DNA of 5,579 bases from the NCBI GenBank assembly GCA_026386835.1, contig JAPLMV010000297.1, positions 1 through 5,579 of the forward strand. The letters run 5' to 3'. The stretch comes from Planctomycetota bacterium. Its GTDB lineage: Bacteria; Planctomycetota; Phycisphaerae; Sedimentisphaerales; Anaerobacaceae. The notes under the pieces were generated by a model, which was not told the DNA's origin, did no database searches, and saw only the letters and a program-made list of their open reading frames with translations. Position numbers and translations under genes: made by a program. Below, piece by piece: positions 1-5,579 of this stretch (position 1 is its first letter; each line of letters starts with the position of its first letter).

Positions 1-294
1 TATCTCTATGCCTGCTTCGAGTATATCTTCTGCGTCTTCGAGCATTATGTCTGCCTTGCCGCCGCCGAAGAGCTTGCGGAAAATCTCCTGGAAATTCACC
101 CTGATTTGTTCGAATGTCTCCCTGAATTTTTCTCTGCTTTGCTTGTTGAGCCGCGTTATCAATTGCTGCAGTTGTGTCTGGCTGTTATTCAAATCTTCGA
201 CCTGTTTGCTCAAAAACTCGTTTCGCTTCTCAAGCTGTGCCTGCTCATTTATCGAATCGACATTGACATTGCCCAGCCGCTCAATCCTGCCCCG
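1..294 (-). CDS. smc: SMC continuation after the in-frame TAG: end of coiled coil and start of C-terminal head (partial, runs off left edge)
   Basis: These 98 codons (979-1076 if the TAG is counted as codon 978) read in exactly the same frame as the upstream smc ORF with no further stop. They begin RGRIERLGNVNVDSI, the well-conserved segment where the return coiled coil meets the C-terminal head. They continue through LEKRNEFL and NFQEIFRKLFGGGKADIMLE; the RKLFGGGKAD block is at 1051-1060 and is a hallmark of the SMC C-terminal ATPase lobe. The ABC signature motif, Walker B and D-loop, which complete the ATPase site with the N-terminal Walker A, should lie beyond the left edge. No good ribosome binding site or ATG suggests independent translation of this piece. 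It is either the tail of a full-length SMC made despite the TAG, or the remnant of a truncated gene. Confidence 0.85.
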
Positions 295-297
295 CTA
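295..297 (-). other. In-frame TAG codon interrupting smc
   Basis: On the minus strand the codons read GTG GAA ATG ACT GAG TAG CGG GGC AGG ATT GAG CGG CTG. Homologous SMC sequence lies on both sides in one frame, so this is a nonsense codon and not a frameshift. From my knowledge of the family, the position usually holds a hydrophobic residue, often Leu, in an E-L-R-G-R-I context. TTG to TAG is a single-base change. The lipoprotein gene in the window ends in TGA, so it gives no evidence on how TAG is normally used here. Confidence 0.9.
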
Positions 298-3228
298 CTC
301 AGTCATTTCCACTCGTACTGCATCCCAGTCAACCTGTTTATCTTGGTAATTCTCAAACGCCTGTTTCAAATCAATCTGCAGTTCCTGCTGCGTTCTTTCT
401 ATCAAGCCCTGTTGTTTGACCTCAAGTTCCCGCAGGTCCATCTTGAGCTGATTCATCCTCTGGTCAATCTCCGTCTGTTGTGCTCTTTTCTGCCGAATTG
501 ATTGTTCGGTCTGTTTTTGTTCTTCGAACAGCTTCTCGGCCTGGGTGTGCAGAGAGATGCTGTCCCGCTGCCTTGTTTCTTTTTCCGCAAACAATTCCGA
601 TACACTTGTCTCGCAGGTGAGTATATCCCTGGTCGCCTGTTCGGACTGTTCCGTGCAATTCTCTATTTCCGCCTGCGCTGTATCCGCAGTCACCTGATTT
701 GCATTCAATTGATTTTGTACGGATGCGATTGTCTGCTTCATCGCCTTGCCTTTTTCCGTAATCTGACCGATGGCGACCTTCAGTTCGGTGAGCTTGTTTG
801 CCATCGCCGTCTGCTGCAATTTTTGCTGGTCGTATCTTGCTTGGAGTTCCGCAATGCGTGCCTTGCGTTCGTTATTGACTGCCTCGAGCTCCTGCAGTTT
901 CTGTTTCGAGTCATACTCCTTCTGCACCGACTGTGCTATCTGTTCTTCAAGCAGTCCGATTTCACCTGCAATCAGGGGCTGCTCTTCGGTCAGCCGTTTT
1001 ATATTCTGCTCATAAACCGTCAGTTTTGAACCCACCTGCATCTTTTCGGTATTGGCCTCGTAAACAGCCGTTCGCAGGTCCTTGCAAAGTTTTTCGAGAT
1101 GTGTGCTTGTCTGTTTATTTTTCTCAATCTGTTCTTCGATATCTGCGATTTCCACCGTGATATTCCCGATGGTTTCCTGCAGTTGTCTTACCCTGCTCTT
1201 TCGCGATATAAGACCGGTCGCCCTTCCTAAAGGCCCGAGTTTTATAATACCGTTTGCTGTCAGGAATTCACCTTTTAAGGTAACGAATCTGTATTCATCA
1301 CCCAGCATTTCCGAAAGTTTCACCGCCGCATCCATCGAATCGGCGATTATCGTTTTGCCGAGCAGATTCCAAACCAGCGGAGCATACCTGCCCTGGTATT
1401 TCACAAATTCGACAACCCTTCCCTTTGCGCCAGAAAATTGAGTTAAATCGGTCTTGTCAACGAACGGCTCTATCCTGTCTGTACTCAGAAAATTGACCCT
1501 GCCGTCTAATTTTTCCAACATCTCCGCATCGCCGAAAAGTTTGCCTGTGCTATTGATTACAATCGCATCGGTCTGCCCCTCAAGTGCCGCCTCGACCGCA
1601 CCTGCGTATTCCACATCAGCTATGAGCAAATCAGCCAATAACCCCTCAACATAATCTTTGCTGCCGTTTCCTTCAGAGCGGCTTTGAAGTATGCCTTTGA
1701 CGGCATTGTTGAGTCCCTCGCACCTGTTTTCCATATCCGTCAAAACCGCAAGTTCGCTGCACATCGCGCTTTTGCTCTCTTTGCTGACGGCTAATCGTTT
1801 ATTGCTCTCTGTAATAACATTAGTGATTTCCTCCGCCTGCCCGCGCTTGGTATCCAGACTTTTCTGCAGGTCAATAAGCACATTGTCGATATCGTCACGC
1901 CTTGCAGTGTGCTGTGCTTTTTCGGTCAGAAGTTTTTCGAGTTCTGTCCGTGCCGTTTCTGCTCTGCCGGCGAGCCGGTCTTTCTGACTTGATAAATTAC
2001 TCCTGTATACCGAAATGCTCTGAAGCTCATTATGAAGCTGAGCCGTTCTCCTGACTATATCTATGATGCCGGATTTTTCATCTTCCAAATCCGCCTGGAG
2101 CGATGTGCATTCGGCGTTTACCTGGGTAATGGTCTTTTGCAGTTCTTCAGCCGCTCCGCTCTTTTCCTGCAGCATCATTTCACAATTTTCCTGCTCAGCC
2201 TTATATTGCGCTAATTCCGTGCAGAAAATGTTTTCCTGTTCCCGGAGTTTTTCGACCCTCTGGCTCGCGGCATCTTTTCTTTGCTGCAGTTCTGTGATTC
2301 TGGCCCTGAGAAATTCAATCCTCTGTAATTGCTGCTCTATTTTGCTCTGAACGGAAACAAGAGAATTGTCCGTTTGATTTATATTGTTTTCTATTTCGAT
2401 TATCTGGCTGCCAAGCTCGCTCATGCGGGTTTCAGTTCTCGATACATCCGCCGCCGTTACCGCAAATTGTTCCTCAACCTGCAAAAGACCCGCCTTTTTC
2501 TCGGCGCCGACCGTATTTATCTTGTAGTATTCCGCCAGCGAATAGTTAAGCTGCAGTTCTTTGAGCTTTTTAGTGTATTCAAGATAATTTCTCGCCTTGC
2601 CGGCAGCAAGCTTGACGCTCCTGAGTTGTTTTTGCACCTCGCCTAAAATATCCGCGAGCCGCAGCAGATTCTGGTCGGTCTGCTCGAGTTTGCGAAGCGC
2701 CTCTTTCTTGTGTGCCTTGTATTTGCTTATGCCCGCCGCCTCTTCGAAGATGTCCCTTCGGTCGGTCTTTGATGACGTCAGCAGCCGGTCAACCTGTCCC
2801 TGCTCAATAATCGAATACGCCTTTACGCCGACGCCTGTATCCATAAACAACTCACGGATGTCTTTGAGCCGGCAGATTTTATTGTTTATCAGGTAGTCGC
2901 ACTCCCCGCTTTTGTATATCCGCCTGGTGATTTGTACCTCGTCGGCTTCTATCGGTAGCTGTCCCATTGTGCTGCCGAACGTAAGGCTCACTTCAGCCAT
3001 TCCTGCCGATTTTCTGCTGCTGCTGCCGCTGAATATCACATCGGCCATCTGACCGCTTCGAAGACTCTTGACGCTCTGTTCGCCAAGAACCCACTTTACA
3101 GCGTCAACAACGTTGCTTTTGCCGCACCCGTTGGGACCTACTATGCCGGTTATAGGCGAATCAAAGGTAAACTCCGTTTTATCTGCAAAACTCTTGAATC
3201 CGTTCAAAACAATTTTTTCAAGTCTCAT
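295..3228 (-). CDS. smc: Chromosome segregation protein SMC (N-terminal head, coiled coils and hinge; ends at in-frame TAG)
   Basis: SMC is the ATPase core of the bacterial condensin that organises and separates the chromosome, normally with ScpA and ScpB. The N-terminal head is complete. Walker A GPNGCGKS lies at residues 31-38, the conserved KSLRSG with Arg57 follows, and the Q-loop region IIEQGQVD is at about 140-147, followed by the FEEAAGISKYK segment. A long Gln/Glu/Lys-rich coiled coil spans about 165-505. The hinge spans about 510-675 (KGILQSR, then LLADLLIADVEYAGAVEAAL, ending in GPLGRATGLISRKS at 665 onward). The return coiled coil covers about 680-970. The ATG start fits the family N-terminus (MRLEKIVLNGFKSF) and has an AAGGGA element 4 bases upstream. 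The reading ends at codon 978, TAG, well short of the roughly 1150-1200 residues usual for SMC. The C-terminal head sequence continues in the same frame beyond it, so this is not the natural end. The family assignment is certain; whether the gene is intact is not. Confidence 0.95.
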   Translation of the reverse strand: MRLEKIVLNGFKSFADKTEFTFDSPITGIVGPNGCGKSNVVDAVKWVLGEQSVKSLRSGQMADVIFSGSSSRKSAGMAEVSLTFGSTMGQLPIEADEVQITRRIYKSGECDYLINNKICRLKDIRELFMDTGVGVKAYSIIEQGQVDRLLTSSKTDRRDIFEEAAGISKYKAHKKEALRKLEQTDQNLLRLADILGEVQKQLRSVKLAAGKARNYLEYTKKLKELQLNYSLAEYYKINTVGAEKKAGLLQVEEQFAVTAADVSRTETRMSELGSQIIEIENNINQTDNSLVSVQSKIEQQLQRIEFLRARITELQQRKDAASQRVEKLREQENIFCTELAQYKAEQENCEMMLQEKSGAAEELQKTITQVNAECTSLQADLEDEKSGIIDIVRRTAQLHNELQSISVYRSNLSSQKDRLAGRAETARTELEKLLTEKAQHTARRDDIDNVLIDLQKSLDTKRGQAEEITNVITESNKRLAVSKESKSAMCSELAVLTDMENRCEGLNNAVKGILQSRSEGNGSKDYVEGLLADLLIADVEYAGAVEAALEGQTDAIVINSTGKLFGDAEMLEKLDGRVNFLSTDRIEPFVDKTDLTQFSGAKGRVVEFVKYQGRYAPLVWNLLGKTIIADSMDAAVKLSEMLGDEYRFVTLKGEFLTANGIIKLGPLGRATGLISRKSRVRQLQETIGNITVEIADIEEQIEKNKQTSTHLEKLCKDLRTAVYEANTEKMQVGSKLTVYEQNIKRLTEEQPLIAGEIGLLEEQIAQSVQKEYDSKQKLQELEAVNNERKARIAELQARYDQQKLQQTAMANKLTELKVAIGQITEKGKAMKQTIASVQNQLNANQVTADTAQAEIENCTEQSEQATRDILTCETSVSELFAEKETRQRDSISLHTQAEKLFEEQKQTEQSIRQKRAQQTEIDQRMNQLKMDLRELEVKQQGLIERTQQELQIDLKQAFENYQDKQVDWDAVRVEMTE

Positions 3229-3232
3229 CTTT

Positions 3233-3238
3233 TCCCTT
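3233..3238 (-). promoter_or_regulatory. Ribosome binding site of smc
   Basis: The minus strand reads AAGGGA, then 4 bases, then the ATG of smc. It is a moderate match to the anti-Shine-Dalgarno sequence, and together with the family-typical N-terminus it fixes the start at 3228. Confidence 0.5.
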
Positions 3239-3311
3239 GCTGCTCACATCTATATATTATTATTGTTATCATCACCCTTAAACAGGCCGTTTGGGACAAT
3301 ATGTATTATGT

Positions 3312-3323
3312 TATCGGCCGATA
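3312..3323. repeat. Perfect 12-bp palindrome TATCGGCCGATA
   Basis: The sequence equals its own reverse complement over 12 bases, with a GC-rich centre in otherwise AT-rich DNA. It lies 35 bp past the stop of the lipoprotein gene and 84 bp upstream of smc. It has no loop and no adjacent T-run, which suits a dimeric protein binding site better than a terminator. The function is unknown and it could be chance. Confidence 0.4.
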
Positions 3324-3357
3324 TTCGAACTTTTCTTGATAAATCTACCACTTTTAA

Positions 3358-4977
3358 TCAGTCGATTTTCGGCAGCGCCCCCGCACGAAATTGGGCATTT
3401 ACAGCACCTTTTTCGCACATCAGCTTGACTATCGCTATCACATCAGCATACGAAACCCCTAAACCTGTCCGAACTTTTGATTCACTCTTGGCCACAGGCG
3501 ATTCACATAATGTCGCAATTATGTCACTAAGTTCAAATGAACTCCTCAACTGGATTGGCGGAATGTTCGCTCTTGTGGGGTGCTTGCGCATTATCGTTAC
3601 ATAACCTTGCCCTGGTGCTGAATTTATGGTTATCTCTCCATCCGCTGATTGCACAAATATGTCGTCCCTGCATCTAAGAGTCCCGCCCAATAATGCAATT
3701 CGCGGCTGGCCGCTCCGCGAAGCAAAAACTGCCTTGATGCTGGTCTGCGAGATTTGCTCGAGATAAAAAATCCCACCGACCTGCTTTTGAATTATGGAAA
3801 CATCGTCCAATTTTCTTAAGTTCTCGTATGCCGCCAGTACAACATCAATATTTTCATCCCTCAGCAGCAGCCGTGATAACGCCGCCGCATCGTTACGGCC
3901 TGCAGCAAACGTAATAGTATCCATCGCCTCAATGCGTCCTGCTGCATTTTTATCCATCGATATCTCACGCAGCACCATCAGCCCCTGGTCGCTGCCCATA
4001 TTTAACATGCACCGCCCTGCCCGCAGCCGCACCTTTTCATTCGACGAATTTAATAATGTCGCCAGCTTGCCCAGACTATCCTTGCCTATCGCCTCCAGAG
4101 CAATTTCACCCTGGTTTTTCTCTTCTGAAACGGCAAGCTTTTTGATAAATGCCGCAATTCTATCTTTTGTAACCTCCGGCGAATCAACGAGGTATGTCGC
4201 CATGGCTATAGAGACAAACCTTTGTTTCTGTTTGGCATATTTGGCAGGCACTTTCAATTCTACAAGCTCCGGCGAAACCGCTTTTGCTGTGCCGCCGCCA
4301 AACCGTTCATTCAATCGATTTGCAATCAAGCTGGCGGTTTTGTAATCCGGCTGCCTAAGTGCAAGGTTTATTTTGTACTCGCTTTGAACCGTTGCCCCGC
4401 CCAGGATATATCCGACTTTTTTGTCCGGCTGCGGATTGTCGATTTTATCTATATAAACAGTCCCCTGGGCTTTGGCCAAGACCTTGATTGATACTCCAAA
4501 TTTTCCGCCCTCAAAAAGTTCTACGCCTAATAACGCACCACCTTCAAGTGAGGTTGTCTGCGTTCCCGGCAGTGCCGCTACCTTAATATCAAACTTCTGG
4601 CCTTTTGAGCCTGTAACTGGCATAAAACCAAACGCATGCACCACAGCCGTATCGGGACTGCTGATATACTGACCGACATCCTTTTCTCCAGGCAACTGCC
4701 TGTTAATATATTTTTCAAGATACTCTCTTATTTGCTCAGGACATTCTTCCGAGCCCGTGCCGCGTAATCCGCCCACAAGAGAGTACCCTTCAACTGGTAT
4801 CGATTCCGGCGAAAAAACCTCCGCAAGCAAACCGACTGTGGTACTTGTGTCCAGTTTTATTTCAGGTTTAGCAGGCACAGCGGTCTTTGCGGAGCCGCCG
4901 CAGCCGCCGGTAACAAAACTGACCAGCACAGCAGTTATAGCAACTACATATAATGTGTTTCTTTTTCTTATATCCAT
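3358..4977 (-). CDS. Predicted lipoprotein with FlgI (flagellar P-ring)-like domain, HEAT-like repeats and an unassigned C-terminal domain
   Basis: This 539-residue protein is probably lipid-anchored and exported. The N-terminus has basic residues (MDIRKRN), a hydrophobic stretch at 8-22 and Cys26 in TGGC. This acts as a slightly atypical lipobox, and Gly at the next position favours the outer membrane under the E. coli sorting rule. Residues about 45-270 resemble FlgI, which forms the periplasmic P-ring round the flagellar rod: VEGYSLVGGLRGTG at 62-75, GQKFDIKVAALPG at 126-138, then TSLEGGALL, AKAQGTVY and a helix-strand segment like the FlgI C-terminal half (ASLIANRLNERFGGG). Residues about 285-392 are helical HEAT-like units (LGKLATLLNSSNEKVRLRAG and two or three weaker copies). 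Residues about 393-539 are mixed beta/alpha and I do not recognise them. FlgI normally lacks both a lipid anchor and HEAT repeats, and no flagellar gene is nearby, so a P-ring role is uncertain. The start is the ATG at 4975-4977, because GGGGAG sits 7 bases upstream. A TTG five codons earlier overlaps that site and is unlikely. The stop is TGA. Confidence 0.85.
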   Translation of the reverse strand: MDIRKRNTLYVVAITAVLVSFVTGGCGGSAKTAVPAKPEIKLDTSTTVGLLAEVFSPESIPVEGYSLVGGLRGTGSEECPEQIREYLEKYINRQLPGEKDVGQYISSPDTAVVHAFGFMPVTGSKGQKFDIKVAALPGTQTTSLEGGALLGVELFEGGKFGVSIKVLAKAQGTVYIDKIDNPQPDKKVGYILGGATVQSEYKINLALRQPDYKTASLIANRLNERFGGGTAKAVSPELVELKVPAKYAKQKQRFVSIAMATYLVDSPEVTKDRIAAFIKKLAVSEEKNQGEIALEAIGKDSLGKLATLLNSSNEKVRLRAGRCMLNMGSDQGLMVLREISMDKNAAGRIEAMDTITFAAGRNDAAALSRLLLRDENIDVVLAAYENLRKLDDVSIIQKQVGGIFYLEQISQTSIKAVFASRSGQPRIALLGGTLRCRDDIFVQSADGEITINSAPGQGYVTIMRKHPTRANIPPIQLRSSFELSDIIATLCESPVAKSESKVRTGLGVSYADVIAIVKLMCEKGAVNAQFRAGALPKID

Positions 4978-4984
4978 AAATAGG

Positions 4985-4990
4985 CTCCCC
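4985..4990 (-). promoter_or_regulatory. Ribosome binding site deciding the lipoprotein start
   Basis: The minus strand reads GGGGAG, then 7 bases (CCTATTT), then ATG at 4977. The in-frame TTG at 4990-4992 has this purine block downstream of it and no comparable one upstream, so the ATG is preferred. It also leaves the signal peptide beginning with a normal short basic region. Confidence 0.7.
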
Positions 4991-5028
4991 AAAAAATCCC
5001 TTTTTTTAATAAAAAAACCCGTCTGCGA

Positions 5029-5057
5029 ATGGTACGTTTTCCCATCTTTGCCGTCAA
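5029..5057 (-). promoter_or_regulatory. Sigma70-type promoter for the FlgI-like lipoprotein gene (and possibly smc)
   Basis: On the minus strand TTGACG (5057-5052, 5 of 6 to consensus) is followed by a 17-base spacer and TACCAT (5034-5029, 4 of 6). Transcription would start near 5022, giving a leader of about 45 bases that contains an A/T-only T7/A7 stretch and then the ribosome binding site. Confidence 0.5.
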
Positions 5058-5092
5058 GCCCAATTTCTCAATCACTGGTTTATAATTATTCA

Positions 5093-5121
5093 TTGACACG
5101 AAACGCAATTGGCTGTCTAAT
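5093..5121 (+). promoter_or_regulatory. Sigma70-type promoter for the ABC permease gene
   Basis: TTGACA (5093-5098, perfect -35) is followed by a 17-base spacer and TCTAAT (5116-5121, 5 of 6 to the -10 consensus). Transcription would begin near 5128, about 28 bases before the ATG. A stand-alone TATAAT at 5081-5086 has no -35 at suitable spacing and is a weaker alternative. Confidence 0.65.
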
Positions 5122-5135
5122 TTCCGTGCGAGGAT

Positions 5136-5141
5136 AGGAGG
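5136..5141 (+). promoter_or_regulatory. AGGAGG Shine-Dalgarno element with unusually long spacing to the permease start
   Basis: AGGAGG is a full match to the consensus but lies 14 bases from the ATG at 5156, longer than the usual 5-9. An in-frame TAG at 5147-5149 rules out any earlier start for the permease. A closer but weak GGA at 5144-5146 could serve instead. A five-codon ORF begins directly after the AGGAGG and overlaps the permease start. Confidence 0.5.
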
Positions 5142-5155
5142 ATGGATAGCATAAT

Positions 5156-5579
5156 ATGAAAAATCTTGAATATTACAAAGATCTGGTTTTAGTACTAACC
5201 CGCAAAGAAATTAAGGTACGGTACGCAAGCAGCATTCTGGGCTACCTGTGGTCGGTAGCCAATCCGCTGGCAATTTCATTTGTGTTTTATATCGCCTTTA
5301 AGATTGTCATGCGAATCCAGATCGAGGCCTATTCGCTGTTCCTGATAACTGGCCTGTTTCCGTGGCAATGGCTCTCAAATTCCATATCCGTTTCCCCAAT
5401 GATTTTCCTCGGCAACGCCAGCATCATAAAAAAAGTTAATTTTCCGAGAAACGTTTTGCCTTTAGTTACTGTCCTTCAGGACATGGTGCATTTCATTCTC
5501 GCAATACCAGTAATAATCATATTCATGTTCATCTACCACAAGACACCCTCGTGGTCATGGCTGTACGGAATCCCCATCC
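5156..5579 (+). CDS. ABC-2 type polysaccharide export permease, Wzm/TagG/KpsM family (N-terminal 141 codons, cut by window edge)
   Basis: This is the membrane subunit of an ABC exporter that moves lipid-linked glycans (O-antigen, capsule or teichoic-acid type) across the inner membrane, partnered with a Wzt/TagH-type ATPase. My translation starts MKNLEYYKDLVLVLTRKEIK. The amphipathic N-terminal segment with TRKEIKVRYASSILGYLW at 15-32 is the family hallmark. A first membrane segment lies at about 29-51 (Asn36-Pro37 inside it) and a second at about 59-77, containing LFPWQW. The loop IIKKVNFPRNVLP at 90-102 is also typical, and a third hydrophobic segment lies at about 103-127. Roughly half of the usual 260 or so residues is present. 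It is divergent from the lipoprotein gene, with its own promoter. The ATPase gene would be expected just downstream. The exported glycan cannot be told from this fragment. Confidence 0.9.
   Translation, partial: MKNLEYYKDLVLVLTRKEIKVRYASSILGYLWSVANPLAISFVFYIAFKIVMRIQIEAYSLFLITGLFPWQWLSNSISVSPMIFLGNASIIKKVNFPRNVLPLVTVLQDMVHFILAIPVIIIFMFIYHKTPSWSWLYGIPI

Larger units (their letters stand above)
3229..3357 (-). other. Spacer between the FlgI-like lipoprotein gene and smc
   Basis: This 129-bp AT-rich stretch separates two genes that both read leftward. It holds the 12-bp palindrome at 3312-3323 and a small imperfect inverted repeat at 3275-3295 (CCC-TT-AAAC, GTTT-GGG) with no T-run after it on either strand, so I do not call a terminator. 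An AT-rich tract at about 3250-3268 could contain a -10 element for smc, but no convincing -35 accompanies it. Readthrough from the upstream lipoprotein promoter is therefore possible. Confidence 0.5.

Noticed and set aside
1..300. Frameshift at the end of smc
   Set aside because: Codon-by-codon reading shows the SMC sequence on both sides of the TAG in one frame, so it is a nonsense codon and not an insertion or deletion.
502..1029. Plus-strand open frame of 175 codons
   Set aside because: It lies wholly antisense to smc coiled-coil sequence. Its Phe/Leu/Cys/Arg-rich translation is what Glu/Gln/Lys-rich coding gives on the other strand, and it has no family resemblance.
3275..3295. Possible rho-independent terminator after the lipoprotein gene
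   Set aside because: The stem is only 4 + 3 base pairs with a 2-base bulge, and no T-run follows on either strand.
3068..3604. Plus-strand open frame spanning the lipoprotein-smc spacer
   Set aside because: It runs antisense to the conserved smc Walker A region and to the lipoprotein 3' end, and its translation resembles no protein I know.
3794..4345. Plus-strand open frame of 183 codons
   Set aside because: It is antisense to the HEAT-like and FlgI-like part of the lipoprotein gene. It is low-complexity Ser/Ala/Phe sequence with no supporting start signal.
4978..4992. Upstream TTG start adding five residues to the lipoprotein
   Set aside because: The ribosome binding site GGGGAG lies downstream of this TTG and 7 bases before the ATG at 4977, so the ATG is the better start.
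4998..5020. CCC-T7-AAT-A7-CCC stretch as a terminator or mirror repeat
   Set aside because: Only the A/T part can pair, the flanking CCC tracts do not complement each other, and it falls inside the predicted lipoprotein leader.

Overview
The window looks like a piece of a planctomycete chromosome, most likely from the Phycisphaerae/Sedimentisphaerales side. I infer this from family resemblance (an SMC hinge ending in a GPLGRATGLISRK-type motif, and a lipid-anchored FlgI-like protein carrying HEAT-like repeats), not from any search. Base composition is moderate and even, and I see no insertion sequence, tRNA, rRNA, CRISPR array or other sign of a mobile region.

Layout. Positions 1-3228 (minus strand) are smc, the chromosome segregation ATPase, reading leftward and running off the left edge. 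Its frame is interrupted once by a TAG codon at 295-297. Recognisable SMC sequence continues in the same frame for the remaining 98 codons to the edge. A 129-bp spacer (3229-3357) follows. Positions 3358-4977 (minus strand) encode a 539-residue predicted lipoprotein with a FlgI (flagellar P-ring)-like domain, a HEAT-like helical repeat region and an unassigned C-terminal domain. Positions 4978-5155 are a divergent intergenic region with a good sigma70-type promoter facing each way. Positions 5156-5579 (plus strand) are the first 141 codons of an ABC-2 family polysaccharide export permease (Wzm/TagG/KpsM type), cut by the right edge.

How the genes relate. The lipoprotein gene and smc point the same way and could share a transcript, since no convincing terminator separates them, but no functional link is evident. 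The permease starts a separate rightward unit that probably continues into its ATPase partner and glycan genes outside the window. The points most worth a second look are the lone amber codon inside smc and the FlgI-HEAT lipoprotein with no flagellar gene visible beside it. I did not find a convincing new multi-gene system.
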